NCBI RefSeq assembly: GCF_000955805.1
Contig: NZ_JYOA01000005.1
Coordinates: 1 to 49,289, forward strand
Origin: Pseudomonas sp. 21
GTDB lineage: Bacteria; Pseudomonadota; Gammaproteobacteria; Pseudomonadales; Pseudomonadaceae
Direction: 5' to 3'
Length of the DNA: 49,289 nt
Part shown: one piece after another, positions 7,690 to 18,437 of the stretch
How positions within the stretch are numbered: the first letter of the stretch is position 1
Layout: each line of letters starts with the position of its first letter
Position numbers and translations under genes: made by a program
Notes under the pieces: generated by a model
Databases searched by the model: none
Seen by the model: the letters and a program-made list of their open reading frames with translations, nothing else
Told to the model about the DNA's origin: nothing

Positions 7690-9445
7690 CAGCGTCATCC
7701 TTGTGGGTATCCACCGGAGCGATGCTGGCGCCCGCCGGCATCGGACGCTGCGGCACCTGAGGCTGCTGCCTGGCCGTGAGTTCGGCCAGCACCTGGTCGC
7801 GGGAGCCGTAGAGCGTGACGGTGCCGTCGTTCATCAGCATCAGCCGGTCGAGCTGGGAAACGAGGTTGGTGCGGTGGGTGATGACGAACACAGTCGCGCC
7901 ACTCTGCTTGAGCAGGTGGATGGCGGCCGCCAGGGCGCGATCTCCCACGTCGTCGAGGTTGGAGTTGGGCTCGTCGAGCACGATCAGCCTCGGGCTGCCA
8001 TACAGCGCGCGGGCCAGGCCGATGCGCTGGCGCTGTCCGCCCGAGAGCATCAGCCCTTCGCTGCCGATGACGGTGTCGTAGCCGTCGGGCAGCAGCAGGA
8101 TCATCTCGTGGACGCCGGCGGTCTTCGCCGCCTGGATGACCTTCTCCGAATCCAGCTCGGTGAAGCGGGCGATGTTCTCGCCGACGGTGCCCTCGAACAG
8201 CTCGATGTCCTGGGGCAGGTAGCCGATGTGCGGGCCGAGGTCGTGCTTGTTCCAGGTACTGATGTCCGCGCCGTCCAGGCGGACGACGCCGTGCAATGGA
8301 AGCCAGACGCCCATCAACGCCCGCACCAGGGTCGACTTCCCCGCCGCGCTCGGGCCGATGATGCCCACCACGCAACCGGCGGGCACGCTGAAGCTGATGT
8401 TCTTGATGATCGGCGTCATCGAGCCGGGCGCCGTGACGACCAGGTTCTCCACCTGGATATGGCCCAGCGGCGCCGGCAACGGCATGCGTTCGGGCTGCGC
8501 CTGCAGCTTGTCGAGGATGTCGTTGAGCCGGTTGTACTGCGAGCGGGCCGAAATGAAGCCCTTCCAGCTGCCGATGATCAGGTCCAGCGGCGCCAGCGCC
8601 CGGCCGAGCAGAACGGCACCGGCGAAGACCATCCCCGGCCCCACCTGGTGGTCCACGGCCAGGAAAGCCCCCAGGCCCAGCACCAGCGACTGCACCAGCA
8701 AACGGAAGGTGCGGGAAATGGTGCTTAGGATCGCGCCCTTGTCGCTGGCCAGGGACTGCAGCAGCAGCACGCCGCGCTGCCGCGCGCCCCAGCGGTCCAT
8801 CAGGGTTTCCAGCATGCCCATGGACTCGATGACTTCGGCGTTGCGCAGGTTCTTGGTGGTATGCAGCGACGCGGCGATGTGTTCCTTGTTGGCCTGCGCG
8901 AGGGCCGGCGCGGTCAGTTTCTCGTTGATGAGCGCGAGCACCAGCAGAAGCACCGCACTGCCCACCGCCACCCAGCCCAGCCAGGGGTGGAAGAGGAACA
9001 TCACGGCGATGTAGATGGGCAACCAGGGCGCATCGAAGAAAGCGAACAGGCCGCTGCCGGCGAGGAACTGGCGCAGGCCGGTCAGGTCGTTGAGCGGCTG
9101 GGCCGAGGCATCCATCCCGCCGCTGAACAGCGCCCGCTTGAAACTGGCCTTGTAGACCTGGCGACTGAGCAGCACGTCGAGCCGCGTGCTGACCCGCACC
9201 AGGATGCGCGAGCGGACCCACTCCAGGGAGCCGAGCGTGATCACCAGCAGGGTCATGATCAGCGTCAGCATGGTCAACGTGGTCAAGCTGCCACTGGTGA
9301 TTACCCGCCCGTAGACCTGCAGCATGTAGAAGGTCGGCACGAGCATCAGCGTGTTGATGAACAGGCTGAAGAAGCCCACGAACAGGAAACTCTCGCGGCA
9401 GGCCTGCAGCGCGCTTCGGAGGCTTTCTTCAGGGGTGCTTCGCAT
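7670..9445 (-). CDS. Type I secretion ABC transporter, PrtD type
   Basis: A 591-residue fused permease/ATPase and first gene of the exporter operon. The N-terminal transmembrane region contains helices near LFVGFFSLFINTLMLVP and LTLIMTLLVITLGSLEWV. The nucleotide-binding domain has Walker A GPSAAGKST near residue 365, the signature LSGGQRQRIGLARAL and Walker B LIVLDEPNSNLD; DEPNSNLD is typical of the PrtD/HasD group. There is no N-terminal C39 or C39-like domain, unlike LapB and HlyB. The ATG at MRSTPEE is preceded by AGAGG with 5-nt spacing; an upstream TTG start is less likely. Function: ATP-driven export of an unfolded type I substrate, most likely the neighbouring adhesin. Confidence 0.93.
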   Translation of the reverse strand: MRSTPEESLRSALQACRESFLFVGFFSLFINTLMLVPTFYMLQVYGRVITSGSLTTLTMLTLIMTLLVITLGSLEWVRSRILVRVSTRLDVLLSRQVYKASFKRALFSGGMDASAQPLNDLTGLRQFLAGSGLFAFFDAPWLPIYIAVMFLFHPWLGWVAVGSAVLLLVLALINEKLTAPALAQANKEHIAASLHTTKNLRNAEVIESMGMLETLMDRWGARQRGVLLLQSLASDKGAILSTISRTFRLLVQSLVLGLGAFLAVDHQVGPGMVFAGAVLLGRALAPLDLIIGSWKGFISARSQYNRLNDILDKLQAQPERMPLPAPLGHIQVENLVVTAPGSMTPIIKNISFSVPAGCVVGIIGPSAAGKSTLVRALMGVWLPLHGVVRLDGADISTWNKHDLGPHIGYLPQDIELFEGTVGENIARFTELDSEKVIQAAKTAGVHEMILLLPDGYDTVIGSEGLMLSGGQRQRIGLARALYGSPRLIVLDEPNSNLDDVGDRALAAAIHLLKQSGATVFVITHRTNLVSQLDRLMLMNDGTVTLYGSRDQVLAELTARQQPQVPQRPMPAGASIAPVDTHKDDADAQSSN

Positions 9446-9704
9446 GAAAACCTCTGCTCGAGAGGCCAACCTGAGTGGAGCTTAGATCAAGGAAAATGGC
9501 GCTGTGCGGCCAATGGCCATGCCGCTTCCAGCCCCGGCCGGCGTCCGTGAAAAACTCGTGAAAAACCGGCTCGGGCAAGCGCCCGAAGGGCGTCGGCAAT
9601 CCCGCATGCGGAGGCTCTGCAACGGGACTCTTAACCGTCGAAGGCCGGCACGGTCCACGCACTGAAAAATCCGATCATCGGCTTGTGGCACACAGCGCCC
9701 GAAA
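9446..9704. other. Upstream region of the T1SS operon
   Basis: A non-coding stretch that should hold the promoter of the exporter operon. I see a pair of short direct repeats (CGTGAAAAA near 9546-9566) and an inverted repeat with GCGGC/GCCGC arms around ATGGCCAT (9506-9525). No -35/-10 or sigma-54 site stands out. Confidence 0.4.
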
Positions 9705-9738
9705 CGAGAAAGGCCCGCTGCATAGCGGGCCTTTCTCG
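9705..9738 (-). terminator. Bidirectional hairpin terminator after the terC-like gene
   Basis: A long perfect hairpin with arms CGAGAAAGGCCCGCT and AGCGGGCCTTTCTCG. It lies 17 bp past the terC-like stop and also closes the region upstream of the T1SS operon. Confidence 0.85.
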
Positions 9739-9755
9739 TAGCGGTATGGTCCGGA

Positions 9756-10805
9756 TCAGCGCCCGGAAGCCTCGGCCTGAGCGTCCGCCTTGCCCGGGAA
9801 CACCAGGCTGGCGAGTATGCCCAGCGCCAGAACGACCAGCACCACCATCAGGCTGGTATTGGCATCGATGCTGACGCCATGGTGGAACAACTGGTCGGTG
9901 GCGTTCAGACCGAGCTTGGCGGCAATGAAAAACAGCAGGACCACTACGGCCTTTTCCAGGTGGACCAGGTAGCGCTTGAGCGCTTCAAGCACGAAGTACA
10001 GCGTGCGCAGGCCGAGGATGGCGAACAGCATGGCCGAGTAGACGATCAGCGGCTCGCGGCTGACGGCGATCACCGCCGGTACCGAGTCGAAGGCGAACAG
10101 CACGTCGGAAACCTCGACCACCACCAGGCAGAGCAACAGTGGCGTGGCGAAAAGCGCCCCCTTGGCCGCCAGGCTGATGTCCTTGTTCTCGCTCTTCTGC
10201 ACTTCGACCTGGAGCTGCTTGCGACTCACGAAGAAGCGCCCGCCCAGCAGCTGCGGCCAGACCGGGAACAACTTGCTGGCGAAGCGGTAAGCCAGGTGCC
10301 TGGAGTAGTCCTCTTCCCCGTCATCGTCGCCACCGCCCTTGAGCATCATCACGCCCGTCCAGGCGACGATGGCGGCGAACAGGATTTCCACCCAGGGACC
10401 GAAGGCCAGCAGGCCGGTGCCGATGGCCACGAAGATGGCGCGGAACACGATGGCGCCGAGAATGCCCCAGTACAGTACGCGGTGGCGCAGACCGTCCGGC
10501 ATCTTGAACCAGGCGAAGATGGCAATGAACACGAACAGGTTGTCGACGCTCAGCACCTTCTCCAGCACGTAGCCGGTAAGGAACAGGCTGGCCACCTGGG
10601 CACCGTGCTGGATATAGAGAAAACCGGCGAAGCCGAGGGAAATTGCGACCCAGAAGATCGACCAGCCCACGGCGCCGGCCAGGGAGATGGGTTTGTTGTC
10701 GCGGTGGGTCGCCATGTCCAGCAGCAGGGCGGCCAGGGCGAGCCCGACGAAGACCGCCAAGGTCAGCGGGGGGAAACCAATGTGTGTCTGTTCCACGATT
10801 GCCAC
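9756..10805 (-). CDS. TerC/Alx-family integral membrane protein
   Basis: A 349-residue membrane protein with about nine hydrophobic segments and the family hallmarks VLEKVLSVDNLFVFIAIF and DVLFAFDSVPAVIAVSREPLIVYSAMLFAILGLRTLY. The acidic residues inside membrane segments are typical of TerC/Alx proteins, which act in metal homeostasis, especially manganese export. Tellurite resistance is only the historical label. The frame begins at a GTG with a poor Shine-Dalgarno; a second GTG three codons on (GTG-GAA-CAG, with GAGAG upstream) is a reasonable alternative. It probably forms an operon with the HAD hydrolase upstream (46-bp gap). The short leader leaves no room for a yybP-ykoY riboswitch. 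Confidence 0.88.
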   Translation of the reverse strand: MAIVEQTHIGFPPLTLAVFVGLALAALLLDMATHRDNKPISLAGAVGWSIFWVAISLGFAGFLYIQHGAQVASLFLTGYVLEKVLSVDNLFVFIAIFAWFKMPDGLRHRVLYWGILGAIVFRAIFVAIGTGLLAFGPWVEILFAAIVAWTGVMMLKGGGDDDGEEDYSRHLAYRFASKLFPVWPQLLGGRFFVSRKQLQVEVQKSENKDISLAAKGALFATPLLLCLVVVEVSDVLFAFDSVPAVIAVSREPLIVYSAMLFAILGLRTLYFVLEALKRYLVHLEKAVVVLLFFIAAKLGLNATDQLFHHGVSIDANTSLMVVLVVLALGILASLVFPGKADAQAEASGR

Positions 10806-10823
10806 TCTCGAAAATGGAATGTC

Positions 10824-10841
10824 GGCCGGATCGATCCGGCC
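10824..10841. promoter_or_regulatory. 18-bp perfect palindrome in the terC-like leader
   Basis: GGCCGGATCGATCCGGCC is a perfect palindrome between the HAD hydrolase stop and the terC-like start. It could be a protein-binding site or form an RNA hairpin about 20 nt ahead of the start codon. No T run follows. Confidence 0.4.
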
Positions 10842-10851
10842 ACCGTTCGGA

Positions 10852-11541
10852 TCAGTCGACCGGGCGGGCTGCGCCGATCTTTCGCCGCCAGCGAGGATGG
10901 AAGACCCGCCAATGCGGGTCCTGTGCGGCCCGCAAAAGCGCGTGATCGCCCTGGGTGTCGCCCCAGGCGCGCAACCGGTAAGCCGTGAGGGGGCCGTACT
11001 TCGCCTGCAGGCGCAGCACCTTGTTCCCGGCGCGGCAGTTGCCGCCCACGATGCGGCCGGTGAGGCGACCCTGAACGACTTCCAGTTCAGTGCCGATCAG
11101 CCCCACGCCCAGGCGCTCGGCGAAGGGCCGCAGCACCAGTGCAGGGGACGCCGAGCAGAGGGTCACTTCCGCCCCTGAGCCCAACTCGGCGGCCACACCG
11201 CGCACCCCTTCCGGGCGCAGCAGATAGCCCCAGATGAACCGGCAGTACGCGTACGCACGATCCGACAACCATTTCGCGTCGATGCCGCGCAGGAAAACCG
11301 CAATCAGGCAGGCCTTGAGCTCATCACGACTGACTCGACGAACGAGGAAGGCCAGGCTTGGCCGCAACAGGGCAGGCAGGCGCCGCAGGAATCCGAACGT
11401 GCCGAAAGCGAACCAGAGAAACGGCAGAAAACTGTCATGACGGGTCAGGGTGCCGTCGAAATCGAAAACCGACAGGACACTGCCCGCACTCGGCAGACAC
11501 TCGCAGCGGTCCGATTCCAGACGATTCAGCAACTCCACCAT
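10852..11541 (-). CDS. HAD-superfamily hydrolase (subfamily IB, phosphoserine-phosphatase-like)
   Basis: A 229-residue cytoplasmic HAD phosphatase. Motif I is DFDGTLT (nucleophile Asp27, general acid Asp29), motif II is the Ser in TLCSASPALVL, and motif III/IV lies near GDTQGDHALL, with the Lys contributed by GNKVLRLQ. The cap insertion FLWFAFGTFGFLRRLPALLRPSLAFLV is hydrophobic, as in the IB subfamily that includes SerB and CicA-type proteins. The substrate cannot be told from sequence. It is the first gene of a probable pair with the terC-like gene. Confidence 0.85.
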   Translation of the reverse strand: MVELLNRLESDRCECLPSAGSVLSVFDFDGTLTRHDSFLPFLWFAFGTFGFLRRLPALLRPSLAFLVRRVSRDELKACLIAVFLRGIDAKWLSDRAYAYCRFIWGYLLRPEGVRGVAAELGSGAEVTLCSASPALVLRPFAERLGVGLIGTELEVVQGRLTGRIVGGNCRAGNKVLRLQAKYGPLTAYRLRAWGDTQGDHALLRAAQDPHWRVFHPRWRRKIGAARPVD

Positions 11542-11858
11542 TCGCTCAGCAACCTCAACGGGGCGACCAGGAATTCCCGCTCAGGTTGCCGACAGGCGGC
11601 GCGAACGGGCCCCGCTCCATCGCAGGACGATCGAGTGCGGGCATTCTCGGATGCCCATCCGGGCCGACAAACGGGATTCCCCTCAGGACTGAGTCAGAAA
11701 GTTCTTCAATGCAGGCGCGCGAAGGGTTTCGCGCGGATAAGGCGCAGTCGGCTGAGGGCCAGATGGGGAGCATGGCGACAGGGGCGCGCCAGGATGACGG
11801 CGGGAAATACGCTCAGGAGCGCTGCTCATGACGGCGGCACGCCTTTTCGACGCACAAA
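11542..11858. other. Non-coding stretch between the HAD gene and the tRNA cluster
   Basis: About 315 bp without a supportable gene. Small frames encode unrecognisable Arg/Ser-rich peptide. It should hold the promoter of the HAD-terC pair on the minus strand, but none is clear. Confidence 0.4.
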
Positions 11859-11861
11859 CGA

Positions 11862-11887
11862 AAACGCCGCCCTGATGGGCGGCGTTT
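11862..11887 (-). terminator. Terminator-like hairpin after the distal tRNA-Gly
   Basis: An 11-bp stem (AAACGCCGCCC with GGGCGGCGTTT) around a TGAT loop lies 6 nt beyond the tRNA 3' end. On the minus strand it is followed by TTTCGTTT. Confidence 0.8.
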
Positions 11888-11893
11888 CGATTC

Positions 11894-11969
<76 letters not shown>

Positions 11970-12011
11970 ATCAACTTGCTGTAACCGCCAGCTTTCGCCG
12001 GAGGTTAACGA

Positions 12012-12037
12012 AAACGCCGTCCTGATGGACGGCGTTT
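12012..12037 (-). terminator. Hairpin between the second and third tRNA-Gly genes
   Basis: The same stem as at 11862 with one compensated base pair (AAACGCCGTCC with GGACGGCGTTT, TGAT loop), followed on the minus strand by TTTCGTTAA. Inside the operon it may act as a partial terminator or a processing signal. Confidence 0.65.
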
Positions 12038-12043
12038 CGATTT

Positions 12044-12119
<76 letters not shown>

Positions 12120-12203
12120 AGCAACTTGTTGCAACCTTCGGCTTTCGCCGAAGGGTAACGCCATTTCATCTTTCGGTCACCGCCGTGGCGATGATCGAGA
12201 ATC

Positions 12204-12279
<76 letters not shown>

Positions 12280-12281
12280 AA

Positions 12282-12357
12282 TGGCGTCCCCTAGGGGACT
12301 CGAACCCCTGTTACCGCCGTGAAAGGGCGGTGTCCTAGGCCACTAGACGAAGGGGAC
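12282..12357 (-). tRNA. tRNA-Glu (TTC)
   Basis: A 76-nt gene beginning GTCCCCTTCGTCTAGTGG, with anticodon loop CTTTCAC (anticodon TTC), T arm AGGGGTTCGAGTCCCCT and encoded CCA. It is the first gene of the Glu-Gly-Gly-Gly operon. Confidence 0.97.
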
Positions 12358-12430
12358 GCGGCCCGGAACTTAACATCTTTCCGACTTCGTCGCTCCGGCT
12401 TATTCAGCGTTTCGCGTCGAAGTGGCGCGC

Positions 12431-12459
12431 ATTCTAGGGAGGCTTTGAAGGGTCGTCAA
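12431..12459 (-). promoter_or_regulatory. Promoter of the tRNA Glu-Gly operon
   Basis: On the minus strand TTGACG and TAGAAT are separated by exactly 17 bp. A GCGCGCC discriminator follows, typical of stable-RNA promoters under stringent (ppGpp/DksA) control. The predicted start is about 65 bp before tRNA-Glu. Confidence 0.85.
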
Positions 12460-12572
12460 CCCTTCAGAGAAATTATTTTTAAATCAAAGACTTCTGGTTA
12501 AAAACCGAGCTGCCGCTATCAGCAGTATCACTAAGACATTACACTCGCGGAAAACATCCGGAGCACTCCACG

Positions 12573-13343
12573 GTGTCGCCAATCGTCATTACGGTCCTGG
12601 TTCTCGTCGGTATCGCCCTGCTGGTCGCCATCGGCTACATCAATCATCTGGTGGAAAACCGCAAGCTGGAACAGGCGCGCCTGAAGGCCGACCTGTCCGA
12701 CCGCTGCAGGCGCTGCGCCGATGTGTCCGAATCCCTGCCCGGCCAGTTCATGTCACCGGCATTGAAGCTGCTGCTCAGCGGCTTCGAGCTGAACCTGAGC
12801 GAACGCCTGCTGGCCGTGGATAAACAGAACGCCGCGCTGAAACAGCGCATGGAAGAGCTGCGCGGCCTGGTGGCCAAGGGCGAAGCCATCCCGGTCAGGA
12901 ATGCTCCGCAGCCGATCCTCACCGAGGCCAAGGCCAAGGACGTGCGCTTCCTCTTCGAAGCGCTGCACGCCCAGCTTACCCGCTGCGCCCAGGACAACAT
13001 GCTGCCGCGCGCCGAGGCACAGAAGTGGGTCAAGGAAATCCGCCACCTGCTCACCCTCCTCCATATAGAGTTCTTCGGTAACCTCGGCCAGCAGGCGCTG
13101 CAGCAGGGCCAACCGCGCCAGGCACGCCTGGCCTTCGAGCGCGGCGCGCAGTACCTGCAGAAGCAACCGGAGATCGGTCGCTACCAGGCGCAGCTCAAGC
13201 AGATGGAAGCCCAGCTGGCCCACGCCAACGCCCTGGTGCTGGAAACCTCCCAGCCCGCCCCGGACGAGCCGAGCGAGTTGGGCGACGGCCTCAAGGCGCT
13301 GGACGAAGACGATATCTGGAAGAAGAAGAACCTTTACGACTGA
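12573..13343 (+). CDS. Conserved membrane-anchored protein of unknown function
   Basis: A 256-residue protein with one N-terminal membrane helix (about 4-24, VITVLVLVGIALLVAIGYI), a CRRC pair, and a mostly helical body rich in Gln, Leu and Glu with coiled-coil character (RLLAVDKQNAALKQRMEELRGLV). The region LGQQALQQGQPRQARLAFERGAQYLQ resembles one tetratricopeptide-like helix pair. The C terminus is acidic. It starts at GTG with GGAG about 10 nt upstream. I do not recognise a named family; it is conserved beside the same tRNA and transferase genes in pseudomonads. It is followed after 39 bp by the glutathione transferase gene, probably in one operon. Confidence 0.75.
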   Translation: MSPIVITVLVLVGIALLVAIGYINHLVENRKLEQARLKADLSDRCRRCADVSESLPGQFMSPALKLLLSGFELNLSERLLAVDKQNAALKQRMEELRGLVAKGEAIPVRNAPQPILTEAKAKDVRFLFEALHAQLTRCAQDNMLPRAEAQKWVKEIRHLLTLLHIEFFGNLGQQALQQGQPRQARLAFERGAQYLQKQPEIGRYQAQLKQMEAQLAHANALVLETSQPAPDEPSELGDGLKALDEDDIWKKKNLYD

Positions 13344-13382
13344 TCGACATCACCCCGGCCACCTTCGCCCCAGGAGCCTTGC

Positions 13383-14045
13383 ATGAGCCTCGTCGTCTTC
13401 GGCGCCCCGCTGTCCCCCTTCGTTCGCAAAGTCCGCCTGTTCGCTGCCGAGAAAGGCCTGGACTACCAACTGGAGAACGTCAACCCGTTCAACCAGCCGG
13501 ACTGGTACCGCGAACTCAACCCGCTGCGCCGCGTACCGGCGATCCGCGACGGCGACTTCACCCTCGCCGACTCCAGCGTCATCTGCCACTACCTGGAAGA
13601 CCGCGAACCACAGCGCGACCCGCTGTGCGGCGCCAGCGCCCAGGCCCGCGCGCGGATCAACTGGCTGGAGAAGTACGCCGACTACGAGCTGGCCCCGCTG
13701 ACCACCTTCACCGTGTTTCGCAACCGTCTGCTCAAGCCGCTGATGGGCAAGGTCTGCGACGAAGTGGCGGTCAAAGGCGCCATGCAGGAGAAGCTTCCCG
13801 AACACTTCGACTACCTGGAGAAGTGCCTGGGCGAACAGCAATGGTTCGTCGATGACCGCTTCAGCCTCGCCGACATCGCCATTGCCTGCCAACTGGTGAA
13901 CCTGCGCCATGGCGAGGAGGAGTTGGACGCCCAGCGCTGGCCGAAGCTGGCCGCGCACTTCGAGCGCACCCTGGCCCGCCCTGCCCTGGCCGAGATCGTC
14001 CAGGGCGAGCTGCAGATCATCGCCAAGATCATGGCCAAGCGCTGA
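13383..14045 (+). CDS. Glutathione S-transferase family protein
   Basis: A 220-residue cytosolic GST. The N-terminal thioredoxin-like domain (1-78) shows SPFVRKVRLFAAEKGLDYQLENV, the cis-Pro motif RRVPAIRDG and the glutathione gamma-Glu site LADSSVICHYLE. The C-terminal helical domain contains the conserved DDRFSLADIAIACQLVNL (N-capping box). The active-site position is Ser/Pro rather than Cys, so it is probably a Ser-type transferase; the substrate is unknown. A strong terminator follows within 20 bp. Neighbouring peroxide and Met-sulfoxide repair genes fit a detoxification role. Confidence 0.9.
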   Translation: MSLVVFGAPLSPFVRKVRLFAAEKGLDYQLENVNPFNQPDWYRELNPLRRVPAIRDGDFTLADSSVICHYLEDREPQRDPLCGASAQARARINWLEKYADYELAPLTTFTVFRNRLLKPLMGKVCDEVAVKGAMQEKLPEHFDYLEKCLGEQQWFVDDRFSLADIAIACQLVNLRHGEEELDAQRWPKLAAHFERTLARPALAEIVQGELQIIAKIMAKR

Positions 14046-14061
14046 TCTTCCCGCATGAACG

Positions 14062-14089
14062 AAAAAGCCCCGCCTAGGCGGGGCTTTTT
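14062..14089. terminator. Bidirectional terminator
   Basis: A perfect palindrome AAAAAGCCCCGCC-TA-GGCGGGGCTTTTT between the convergent GST and fRMsr genes. Both strands end in T runs. Confidence 0.93.
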
Positions 14090-14101
14090 CATGGGCGCGG
14101 A

Positions 14102-14584
14102 TCAGCAGTCGGAGAGGCGCAGGAAAATCTGCGCCAGGCGCTCGATACCCGCCTGGTCTTCCTCACTGAATCGGCCAACCTTCGGGCTGTCCAGGTCCAG
14201 CACGCCGATCAGGCGGCCGTCCTTCACCAGCGGCACGACCAACTCGCTGTTGGAAGCGCTGTCGCAGGCGATGTGCCCGGGGAAGGCGTGCACGTCTTCC
14301 ACACGCTGGGTTTCACGGGTGCGCGCCGCCGCGCCGCACACGCCCTTGCTGAAGGGAATGCGAACGCAGGCGACCTTGCCCTGGAACGGGCCGAGCACCA
14401 GCTCTTCGTTGCGATTCAGGTAGAAGCCGGCCCAGTTCAGGTCCTGCAACTCGTTGAACAGGAACGCGGAAAACTGCGAGGCGTTGGCAATGAAGTCGCG
14501 CTCGTCGGCGAACAGCGACTCAGCCTGGGCGGCCAGCAGCGCATAGCCGCCAAGGCCGGCGCCGGCCTGTTGCAGATCGATCAT
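14102..14584 (-). CDS. Free methionine-(R)-sulfoxide reductase (GAF domain)
   Basis: A 160-residue single GAF-domain enzyme that reduces free Met-R-O with thioredoxin. The three functional cysteines are present at Cys73 (VACVRIPF), Cys83 (GVCGAAA) and Cys107 (HIACDS), with the 10- and 24-residue spacing of characterised fRMsr enzymes. Substrate-binding acidic residues lie in IGVLDLDSPKVGRFSEED. The ATG overlaps the stop of the DUF815 ATPase gene (ATGA), so the two are translationally coupled. It adds to the MsrB, glutathione peroxidase and GST genes nearby as part of an oxidative-damage repair neighbourhood. Confidence 0.93.
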   Translation of the reverse strand: MIDLQQAGAGLGGYALLAAQAESLFADERDFIANASQFSAFLFNELQDLNWAGFYLNRNEELVLGPFQGKVACVRIPFSKGVCGAAARTRETQRVEDVHAFPGHIACDSASNSELVVPLVKDGRLIGVLDLDSPKVGRFSEEDQAGIERLAQIFLRLSDC

Positions 14585-15477
14585 GGGGTGTCTCCTTCCA
14601 GCAATTGTCGGCCCACCCAGTAGCGGGCGAATTGATAGGCACAGCGGCCATTACGGTTGCCGCGTCCAAGCGCCCAGCGGATGGCTTCCTTCTCCAGCTC
14701 CTCGTCCCAGGCCCAGGCGGCGAGCCCGGACTTCTGCGCGAGCACCTCGACCCAGTGGCGCACCACGCTGAGGAAGTGCTCCTGGGTGAAGGGGTAGAAG
14801 GACAGCCACAGGCCGAACCGGTCGGACAGGGCGATCTTGTCTTCGACGGCTTCGTTGGGGTGCAACTCGCCATCGACCATCTTCCAGTTCTCGTTGTCGC
14901 TCTGCTTTTCCGACACCAGGTGGCGACGGTTGGAGGTGGCGTAGAGCAGCACGTTGTCCGGGGCCTGTTCCAGCGAGCCGTCGAGCACACTCTTGAGGAC
15001 GCGGAAATCACCCTCGCCCGCGTCGAACGACAGGTCGTCGCAGAACAGCACGAAGCGCTGCGGCAGCCCCTGGATCAGCTCGACCACGCGCGGCAGGTCA
15101 GCCAGGTGGTCGCGCTCGATCTCGATCAGGCGCAGCCCCTCTCCGGCCAGCTCCGCCAGCAGTGCGCGCACCAGCGAGGATTTGCCGGTGCCACGGGCAC
15201 CCCACAGCAACGCGTGGTTGGCCGGCTGGCCAGCCACGAACTGCCGCGTGTTGCGTGCCAGTTGCTCGCGCTGCCGGTCGACGCCCAGCAGGTCGTCCAG
15301 GCGCAGGTCGAGGCTGACCTTCAACGGCTGCAGATAACCGCTGCGGCCGTCACGGTGCCAGCGCGCCGCCAGGCTCTGCTGCCAGTCCACGGTTTCGCGG
15401 GCGGCGGGCAGCAAAGGCTCCAGGCGCACCATCAGCGCTTCGGCGCGGGCAAGAAAATCGTTCAGGCGGGAATCCAC
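14581..15477 (-). CDS. DUF815-family AAA+ ATPase
   Basis: A 298-residue ATP-binding protein of the DUF815 group. Walker A is GARGTGKS (93-100); the Walker B-like strand is QRFVLFCDDLSFD; a sensor/arginine-finger region follows (LLYATSNRRHLV, and the KIALSDRFGLWLSFYPF stretch typical of DUF815). The molecular function of this family is not established; these proteins resemble the ATPase modules of DnaA/Cdc6-like clades. It is the first gene of a coupled pair with fRMsr. About 166 bp separate it from the divergent sagS-like gene. Confidence 0.88.
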   Translation of the reverse strand: MDSRLNDFLARAEALMVRLEPLLPAARETVDWQQSLAARWHRDGRSGYLQPLKVSLDLRLDDLLGVDRQREQLARNTRQFVAGQPANHALLWGARGTGKSSLVRALLAELAGEGLRLIEIERDHLADLPRVVELIQGLPQRFVLFCDDLSFDAGEGDFRVLKSVLDGSLEQAPDNVLLYATSNRRHLVSEKQSDNENWKMVDGELHPNEAVEDKIALSDRFGLWLSFYPFTQEHFLSVVRHWVEVLAQKSGLAAWAWDEELEKEAIRWALGRGNRNGRCAYQFARYWVGRQLLEGDTP

Positions 15478-15643
15478 GCGGGTCTCCAGGCTCTTCAGGG
15501 GTAAGTCTCCGCGAGCAATGCTCCGGGTACGGGGCTTCGGGCGCAGGTCTGGAATTTCTTAGCCTTCGAGCTATCCCGACAGACGGTTCCGATGGGCTAT
15601 GCTACGCCGCAGGAAAGCTTCTGCGAGGCGACGCTCCGCAACC

Positions 15644-17965
<2,322 letters not shown>

Positions 17966-17966
17966 A

Positions 17967-18437
17967 TCAGGCGTCCAGCTTCGACAACTGCAGCAGCAGG
18001 CTGTCCAGTTGTTCGCGCAGACCGTCAGTGACACTCAGGTCTATGCCACTGCGGCACAGCAGCTCTTCACGCAGCGGCAGCACCTTCCCGCGCAATGCCA
18101 CCCCTTCTGCGGTCAGCCCCAGGTGCACTTCGCGCTCGTCATGCTGCGCACGCCGGCGCTGCACCAGGCCCAACTGCTCCAGGCGCTTGAGCAGCGGTGT
18201 GAGGGTGCCGGAATCGAGCATCAGGCGCTCGCCCAGCGCCTTCACCGACGGCTGCTGCGGCGGTTCGGCCTGCCACTCCCAGAGCACCAGCATGGCCAGG
18301 TACTGCGGGTAGGTCAGGCCGAGCGCCTCGAGCATCGGCCGGTAGCCACGGATCACCGCGCGGGACACGGCGTACAGGCGGAAGCACAACTGGTTGTCCA
18401 GCTGCAGTTCGGCTGGCAGGGATACAGCGTCTTTCAT
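17967..18437 (-). CDS. ospR: MarR-family oxidative stress regulator OspR
   Basis: A 156-residue MarR/OhrR-type repressor. The reactive Cys18 lies in LDNQLCFRLY, followed by the winged helix (VKALGERLMLDSGTLTPLLKRLEQLGLVQRRRAQHDEREVHLGLT) and a second Cys (ELLCRSG) in the C-terminal helix that could form an inter-subunit disulfide. In P. aeruginosa OspR represses the adjacent glutathione peroxidase gene and is relieved by oxidation. Its ATG overlaps the gpx stop (TGATG), so it is translated from the same mRNA. It is a paralogue of the OhrR in this window. Confidence 0.88.
   Translation of the reverse strand: MKDAVSLPAELQLDNQLCFRLYAVSRAVIRGYRPMLEALGLTYPQYLAMLVLWEWQAEPPQQPSVKALGERLMLDSGTLTPLLKRLEQLGLVQRRRAQHDEREVHLGLTAEGVALRGKVLPLREELLCRSGIDLSVTDGLREQLDSLLLQLSKLDA

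Noticed and set aside
4664-7779. Long plus-strand open frames antisense to the tolC-like and hlyD-like genes
   Set aside because: They are shadows of genes with clear family motifs on the minus strand and have no ribosome sites or recognisable domains.
10806-10851. A manganese riboswitch (yybP-ykoY) ahead of the terC-like gene
   Set aside because: The gap is only 46 bp, too short for the aptamer, and contains just one palindrome.
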